From assembly GCF_016097555.1 (NCBI RefSeq), contig NC_054713.1:12512806-12576805 (forward strand): 64,000 nt of DNA. Reading direction: 5' to 3'. The notes under the pieces were generated by a model. The model saw only the letters and a program-made list of their open reading frames with translations, searched no databases and had not been told where the DNA came from. The stretch comes from Gigantopelta aegis (Eukaryota > Mollusca > Gastropoda > Neomphalida > Peltospiridae). Below are positions 14,138 to 23,100 of this stretch, one piece after another (position 1 is the first letter of the stretch; the number at the start of each line of letters is the position of its first letter). The position numbers and the translations under genes were made by a program.

Positions 14138-17100
14138 GTAACTATGGATTAGGTTTTTACTTTTTAGTTGGCAACGGTCGTTGGCGTCACAGGTACCCCC
14201 CAAACAAAAATCCCTAGTACTAATACTATAGTTACATATATTGTATAACAACTATAGCCTTATCTGTGCTTGGCGTTGACTGTTACCGTAGCCTAACAGA
14301 CGTAATGTTCAGACACGGTGGAAGCAATTGAATGAAATCGCACAACCAATTTATTGTAATAAACAGTGACATTCCCGTCTGCTTATATGTATATAGAGTA
14401 CTGCGATTTCGCTCAGCAGTATATGGAATTTACGGGCGAGATCACCCGGAAGAGATCAACCGGTGATGAAATCGCCAGACTCCAGCTGTGACACTAAACA
14501 AGTCGGGAGTCTTGATTTAATTAATGTTTTGGGTTTGATACTGTTCTTTATTCCCAAGCTTTTGTTTTTTCTGTCATTGCTTTTGTTCAGTTTACTCCAT
14601 ATCAGCAAGGTTGGGCGAGATCGCCGACGTTTTGTGTACCATTTCATTGTACACTTACTTATTGTTTGAGAACATATTAATGTAACAAATTAATAAAATT
14701 CAAACTCATCTCGTTAATTATGAGTGTTCATTGTTAAAACTAATTATATAATTAACGTATTCCCATGTGTTACAGGCGACATACGTAGCGGAAGATCCGG
14801 TTGACTATTTCCACGACCACCCTGTCCTGCAGATGTCATAGAAGACTCACTTGTTGAACCACCAAGCTTAATTGTTTAGAACATTTATTAAGCAGAAATA
14901 GCAACAGTCCCTTCAATTTACATACACTATGTACATACACCCCAAAGTAGCCTAAGTCCGGACAAAACTACGGCGATTTCGCCCAGCTTCGATCGGCAGA
15001 ATACAAACACTAGCTAACACTTTAACAGGCAAAGACAGAAAAAAAGGACACATCACATTTGATTTGAACATTGTTCGTATCATTTCATGCAGTAAATGAT
15101 AGTAATATAAACATTTTAAATAATAACATTCCTCTTTAGTTAGATATATATAGTACGGCGATTTCGCCCAGCAGTATATGGAATTTACGGCGAGATCGAC
15201 CGGTGGCGAGATCGCCCTACTTCTCACAGCTCACTTGGCACCTTGTCGCTGTATGTCGCAGGGGCGTAGGCTGGGGTGTGTGTGTCAAATGACCCCCCCC
15301 CCACCCCCAGCTGAAGCAATGGTCCACTTTCAGAACTAAAACGTATACACGTTTATACATACGGAGTTTCTGGTGGTGCAAAAACAGAATAGAAAAAGTG
15401 TCCACTTGGTTCATATTTGACCCTGCCCCCCCCCCCCCCCCCCAAGTCCATATCACACTATGCCCCAGTGTCAATCTGTGTTTTCACTTTGGCTCCAGAC
15501 TGTATTTCAATGCATGTCACGCCATTTGCAGTGACCAGTCAAGCGTTGTTAATCCTCTGCCACATTCTTTTGAGTATTGCCAAAAAATACTAATTATTAC
15601 TTTCATTTTAACATAACAATTCATAATTAAATACTTAACAACACATAATTAACTACTTAATAATATTACGTTTTTCGTTTTGTTTAAATTTTATTACCAG
15701 AAGTACATATAGTATTTTATAAATTTAGATCGAAATATTACGATCAGAACCAAATTCAGAATTTTTCCGAAGGAACATGGTACATGGCAAAATGTTATGA
15801 AATGTACCGATAAATGTTCACTGTGCCTATTTGTATCAAACTTCTCCCCTTTCTTCTGGAAAGGGAGAAGTCACTTCTACTTTTTCAATTCTAGATTAGG
15901 GCCTGCTTACAATGAACAATTATACAATCCATTAAAATAATTTGTTAGGGTTACAGAACTTCCCAAATATGAATAATAATATTTGAAAAACTATCATTCA
16001 GCAATGTATTATTTTCAAGTTGCGATGTATTATTATTGTATACACATGTAGTATGCATTAAAAAAAAAAATGACATGATTCCAAATATGTTATTTACATA
16101 AGATTCATTAGCTTTTATCTATATATATTTATTACATTTACAGATCTGTTGAATTACATACATTTACTGTGTCATGCTTATGCAAATTAACTTGGGAGTT
16201 AAATTTGGACAAATGTTTTCAGTCTTATCATACAGGGACTCATTCTATATTGTTCGTTTGACTTGGTACCAAACTAAATATTTACCATAACTATCAAATT
16301 GAATATTGCTGTTTTTACATACATGTAGGTGTGACCCAAATGATGCAGCAGACTTTTCGTTATTCCTTGAGGGAGTCGAAGACAATTTGGACGCAGATTT
16401 TGCCACCGCCGGTCTTGCCGACAGAGCGATACTCACACTGTGCCTGCTTCTTTGATAAATCCATGTACGTTTTTGGCGGGTGCACCTTGAGTAACACGAC
16501 TTTCAACGACCTGTGGAGATTCGATCTGGCAACCCGACAGTGGATCCGTCCACTTGCAATGGGTTTGTGTTTACACATCTTGCAGTTGCAAATGTCATCG
16601 TCAAATTAGCAAATTGCTAATATTAATACAAAGTGGCTACAACATTTAGTTTTTGGCTAATAAAATATTAACATCTATAATAACATCTAAATATTGAATT
16701 TGATTGCTATCTTTCTTTTTTATCCTTTTTGTCAGGTCAGACTAAATAAATACATTTCTAAAACATTTAATATAATTCATTTTATATGAAGGAAAAAGAA
16801 AATGTTTTTGTAGACTAACTGAAGATTAATCAGTATCAAATTATGTTTGCCATGTTGCAACTGCTTTATTTTGTCTGTTTTAAACCATAAGTGACTTAGC
16901 AACGATAACCTATTGATACATGACTGCACAATGCATGCTACATCAATAATGTTACCTTGGTTTATTAGCGACATGTATTTGCCAGAGCTAACTCTGGCAC
17001 TTGCCAAATTCGGCAATTGCGAATTTTGAAACAAGTTGGCGAATTTTACTTTAATTTGGCGAAATAATTTCATGTAATAATTGAATTTTTTTTTAGAAAA

Positions 17101-20100
17101 CAACTATTGATTTCTGCAATTTTTAAAAGTTTAATAGACAATTTGGCGAAATATTTTTCTCACCCAGAGCTAGCCCTGATTTACATATACTCATTTTAAC
17201 AGGTTCTTACCCGTCGCCGAAGGCCTGTGCATCCATGGTTGTGTACAAGGACAGTCTGGTATTATTTGGAGGGTGGAGCCATCCTACTCCATTCCCCCTA
17301 CATCAGGTACTGTAAACATTGTCTATTCCCTTGCATTATGTATAGTATGCATCGGGGAACATTTTGTTCAGTATCATGTTATGATGCACTACGCCAGTAT
17401 CAGAGATAACTACTCAATTCTAAAACAGATCACCAACTGTTGCTAATCAAAGTTTTTAAAACAAAATGTTTCATGCAGATACAGTATTAACTTTGCTTGA
17501 GGTATAATGAACATTCTATACACCCCCTGTGGTATGTGCTATCCTATCTGTGGGATGGTGCATATAAAAGATCCCTTACTACAAATGGAAAAAGTAGCGG
17601 GTTTTCTTTCTAAGACTATATATCAGAATTACCTAATGTTTGACATCTAATAGCTGATGATTAATATATCAATGTGCTCTAGTGGTATCATTAAACAAAA
17701 CAAACTGTCTATATATCCCTTGCATCAGGTATAACAAAAGTTCTACATTCCTTTTGCATCAGGTGTCAAACATTCGATGTGCCCCATGATTCACATACAT
17801 AAGACATTATATATTGCCATTACATCAGATATCCATGCAGCAAAGTTTTGGTGTTCCCCTGCCACAAGGTATTGCAAACATTGCTTATTCCCTAAAATCA
17901 TTTAAATTGTATTCATCCCCAACAATTTCTGTTGTACCCCTGCTTAGCCTTAATAGAACATAAAGTTGATATGACATCGACCATTTGACAGAATGATGGA
18001 ACATATCGATAATTTGAATAAATGCCTGGCTACATATTTTAAAGCTATCTTAGTGCTACAAAATTGTGAACCCATTGTAGGCTGTGACGTCGCTACAGCA
18101 CACACCATAGTGACGTCATAGCTTATGATGGTTTTACGATTTTATACCGCTAAGATATTTAAAAAAAAAAAAAAAAAATTTAATTAAAAAAAAAAACGAC
18201 AAAAAACCTGCCACGAAAATTCAACACAGAGATAAAGAAATTTTTTGTTTTTGGACATTACAAACATGGATGATGATGAGATGAATAGTGAGGCCACAGT
18301 ATGTACATTTCGGTATGGGACTACATGACAGGGCCGTGCTTCACGCTTGCTGTCAGTTGAGCTATCTCGATATCACTCGAGCCCAGGGTACATGGAACCT
18401 GCAGTGCATACTGGGTAATCATCCCCCATGTGGGGTCATACACTCGGGAGACACACCCATAATCGCACCCGTGAAGTGGGTGAAACTCGATGTATGTGCC
18501 CTTACACCTACCCATTGAGCCTAGCAGTGCACTCACTCTGGGTTGGAGCCGGTACTGGCCTCAGGTGGGATACGAACCCAGTACCTACCAGCCTCAAGTC
18601 CGATGGCATAACCACTACACAACAGAGGCTGGTTTTGTAGCACAAAGATAGCTTAGAAAATATGGGCCCAGGTTTTGATAGATTTATTACAGCATGTATA
18701 CAGATGCAAATAGATTCGCTGATCCATTCAGACAGTTGCCCACACATTTTTCTCTCTCCAATTTTCAACATTAATTTTTATTTTGTTTTTATCCCCATCA
18801 TTTCAGGCGGACCGTTTTTTCAACGAGCTGCACATGTACAACCCTGAATCAAACCGCTGGATCCAGCTGAACAGTGTGTCGGCATCTGTACCGGAACCAG
18901 TGGCTGGTCACTCCGTGTCCATCGTTGAAGACCGGATGGTTGTGTTTGGCGGGTCGCACGTCCCAGCGGCAGGGTAATTGAGTCTTTGCACAGGAAAGGA
19001 AAAGAGTGTCTCTTTAAAGAGAGGGGAAGGATGCAGCCCAGTGGTAAAGCGCTCGCTTGATGCACGGTTGATCTAGGATCGATCCCCGTCAGTGGGCCCA
19101 TTGATCTATTTCTCGTTTCAGCCAGTGCACCTTGACTGGTATATCAAAGGTTGTGGTATGTGCTATCCTGCCTGTGGGATGTTGAATATAAAAGATCCCT
19201 TGCTACTATTGAAAACAAAAATGTAGCGGGTTTCTTCTCTAAGACTATATGTTAAAATGACAAAATGTTTGATATCCAATAGCCGATGTTTGATATCCAA
19301 TAGCCGATGATTAATTAATCAATGTGTACTAGTGGTGTCGTTAAACAAAACAAACTTTTAACTTTAAAAGATCATGGAAAGTCATCTAATTGTTTAAAAA
19401 CTAAGTGTACCAACCTTGTACTAATTAGTAAGTAAACATTGTAGACCACTGTATTACTCAGGAGATCCTTGTTAAATGATTTTTTATATTTCTTTTTTCA
19501 CAGAAGCAATGATGTGTGGGTCTTTGACTTTGAGTATTTGTCTTGGAAACAACAGCCGATAGCTGGTCCAAGGCCAAATATGCGATACGGTCAATCTCAA
19601 GTGAGTTTTAAATGTTTTTCTTAGGTCTTGAAAGAAGCAGAATTAACTTACCTGTGCCGTTATTGTTCATTGAAAGTCATTTGTGGTCAGAGTTCCATGA
19701 CTGTTATGTCAAAGGTCATGGTATGTACTGTCATGCCCATGGAAGGTGCATATGAAAGATGCCTTGCTGCTTATTTGATAAGAGTATCCTGTGTGGCAGC
19801 AGCAGGTTTCCTTTCAGCCATATTTTAAAATAACCATATGTTGGACACCAATATAACTGTATAAAATGTGGCGAGATATTCCTTTCCTTTCTTTTACAGT
19901 AATATGGAATAATCTGATTGTATTAACAGTTTGAGATGCACTGTCTGTTTGGGGGCTGGACATAGCCCATTGATAAAGCGTTTGCTAGATGCGCTGTCGG
20001 TCGAGGATCAATCCCCGTCGGTGGACCCATTGGGCTATTTCTCGTCCCAGCCAATGCACCACAACTTATATCAAAGGCAGTCGTATGTACTATCCTGTCT

Positions 20101-23100
20101 GTGGGATGGTGCATATAAAAGATCCCTTGCTGCTAATCGAAAAGAGTAGCCCATGAAGTGGCGACAGCGGGTTTCCTCTCTCAACATCTGTGTGGTCCTT
20201 AACCATATGTCTGATGCCATATAACCGTAAATAAAATGTGTTGAGTGCGTCGTTAAATAAAACATTTCTTTCCTTCCTATCGGTTTGGTATCGATTGATC
20301 CTGTTGGTGGGACCATTGGGCTATTTTTCATTCCAGCCAGTGCCCCACAAAGGCCATGGTATGTGTTATCCTGTTTGTGGGTTGGTACATAGAAAAGATC
20401 TCTTGCTGCTAATGGAAAAATGTAGCGGGTTTCCTCTCTAAGACTATATGTCAAAGTTGCAAAATGTTTGCCATCCAGTAGCCGATGATTATTAAATCAA
20501 TGTGCTCTAGTGATGTCAGTAAACAAAAGAAAACTTTTAACAGTTTGATTTTACTTTTGTTGCAGACTACCATTGATGACAAGCATATCTTAATTCTGGG
20601 TGGATGTGGTGGGCCCAACCAGGTTAGTTCAGATTTGTGTTTCAGGTGATTTTTACTTTTTATATTTTAAAGTATGTGTAAGAGTCTGGTTCTTTAACCT
20701 TCAAACTACTGGATTAATATTTGTCAAAAACCACGTTGAATGGGTACAGATTTATTACTTTTACTTTCATATTTTCACCTAAAATTTGTATAAGTACATA
20801 AAATAAAGTTTATATTTTAATCGGTAAGTATTATTTTCGTGAGTTTTTCTCATTTTTATGTTTTGGATCAATTATTGTTGATTAAAATTAGGCAAAAAAT
20901 TAAAAAAGTCACGTTTATTTACAGGCATTTGTGGCCAGATGTCTATTATTCCCAATAGTTGTGTTTTTCTGACCAGTCATTTTTTGGGAAAGAAACTACG
21001 ATTCATATCCCAATATTTCGTGATTTTCATTGTTGGTAAAATGGTTATATTTATTATCAAATTAGCTGTCAATCAGCTATCAATCCTGAAAATTACAACG
21101 ATATTCCGCCATTTTTGTCAAGTTAAAATACTTTGCCGAAAACCACTTTTTCAACTAAAAATTCCCAGGTATTTTCCATTAAAAAACCTATAAACTAAAA
21201 CTTTTTTACTCTCAGTTAATGTATTTCCTGTTCTGTTATTATTTCCGGTGAGTGCAGTGTGCAGGAAATATGAATTGGGGAATGCACTGTATACTGTGTA
21301 CAGTGTGTCGACTTGCGAGTATTGAGCTAGATGGCTTCGCCTGCAGTAGTATGAAGGTTAATTGTAAATTTTTAATATCTGGCAGCCATCTTAAGGTCAA
21401 CAAGTCTGGATGTATTAAAATATTTCTAATGTATATGATCTACAGCAAAGTAAAATGTTTTGATGTAGATTAGGCCAGAGGCCATATACTGAATAAATAA
21501 ATATACCATCTGTATGTAAGAATATGCCTGGTTTGTTTGTACATTTTTAATGAGATCTGGCTGCAATCCCTGTTTTATGACACATGTAAGAAACTCTTTG
21601 TTTAACTGTAAATTTTTAATAATATTTAATTGTATATTTTTAATGATATTTAATGGTACAGATTTAATGATATTTAATGGTACATTTTTATATTTAATGG
21701 TACATTTTTGATATTTAATTGTACATTTTTAATGATATCAGGTTGCTATCTTTATATTATGATACATGAAAGAATGTGTTTAATTGTATATTTTTAATTA
21801 CATTTTTCTGCTGTCTTTGAATCAACAAGACAGACATTAAAAAATATATTGTAATAGTATCACACATATATGTAAGAATTGTTTAATTGTAGATTTGTAA
21901 TATCTGGTTGCTGGCTGTATATTATGACACATGAAAAAATAAGTTTAATTGTAGATTTTTAATGGCATCTGGCTGCTGTCTTTGGATCATCAAGACATTA
22001 AAAAAAATATTGTAATAGTATCACCCATGAAAGAATGTGTTTAATTGTAGATTTTTAATGATATCTGGTTGCTGGCTCTTGGTCGAGGAGACTGGACATG
22101 GGCAGAGGTGAAAATCAATAACAGCGAGTTTGCAGCCACCCAGCTTTGGTGTCACCCAGTGTGTAAGGTAAGCTACTTTGTAGGGGTGAGTTGTGATGGA
22201 GAGTTCAGGGAGGGAGTTTACAGCGACCCAGCTTTGGTGTCACCCAGTGTGTAAAGTAAGCTACTTTGTGGGGGTGAGTTGTGATGGGGAGTTCAGGGAG
22301 GGAGTTTGCAGCGACCCAGCTTTGGTGTCACCCAGTGTGTAAGGTAAGCTACTTTGTGGGGGTGAGTTGTGGGGGTGTGTGTCAGGGTGGTTGTTAGTGG
22401 GGAGTTTGCAGCGACCCAGCTCTGGTGTCATCCACTGTGTAAGTTAAGCTACTTTGTTGGGGTGAGTTGTGAGGGGGGTGGGGTTCAGGGTGGTTGTCGG
22501 GGGGGAGTTTGCAGCGACCCAGCTCTGGTGTCACCCAGTGTGTAAGGTAAGCTGCTTTGTGGGGGCGAGTTGTGAGGGGGGGTTCAGGGCGGTTGTAAGG
22601 GGGGAGTTTGCAGTGATCCATCTCTGGTGTCACCCAGTGTGTAAGGTAAGCAAAGAAAGAAAGAAATGTTTTATTTAACGGCGCACTCAACACATTTTAT
22701 TTACGGTTATATGGCGTCAGACATATGATTAAGGACCACACAGATTTTGAGAGGAAACCCGCTGTCGCCACTACATGGGCTACTCTTTCTGATTAGCAGC
22801 AAGGGATCTTTTATTTGCACTTCCCACAGGCAGGATAGCACAAACCATGGCCTTTGTTGAACCAGTTATGGATCACTGGTCAGTGCAAGTGGTTTACACC
22901 TACCCATAGCCCTATAATGTAACTGGCGGCAAGCATATGGCAAAACGACGTACACAAATATAATTAAATGAAAGTGACCGTCCTTGCACGGGTACTCGAG
23001 TCCTGTGAACGGACTCCAGTCTTTGCTAGACTCTGTCCGAGTACTCGTGGAGACCCTAGACTACCTCCTCCACCCACTGCTTCCTACACATTTATTGTGC

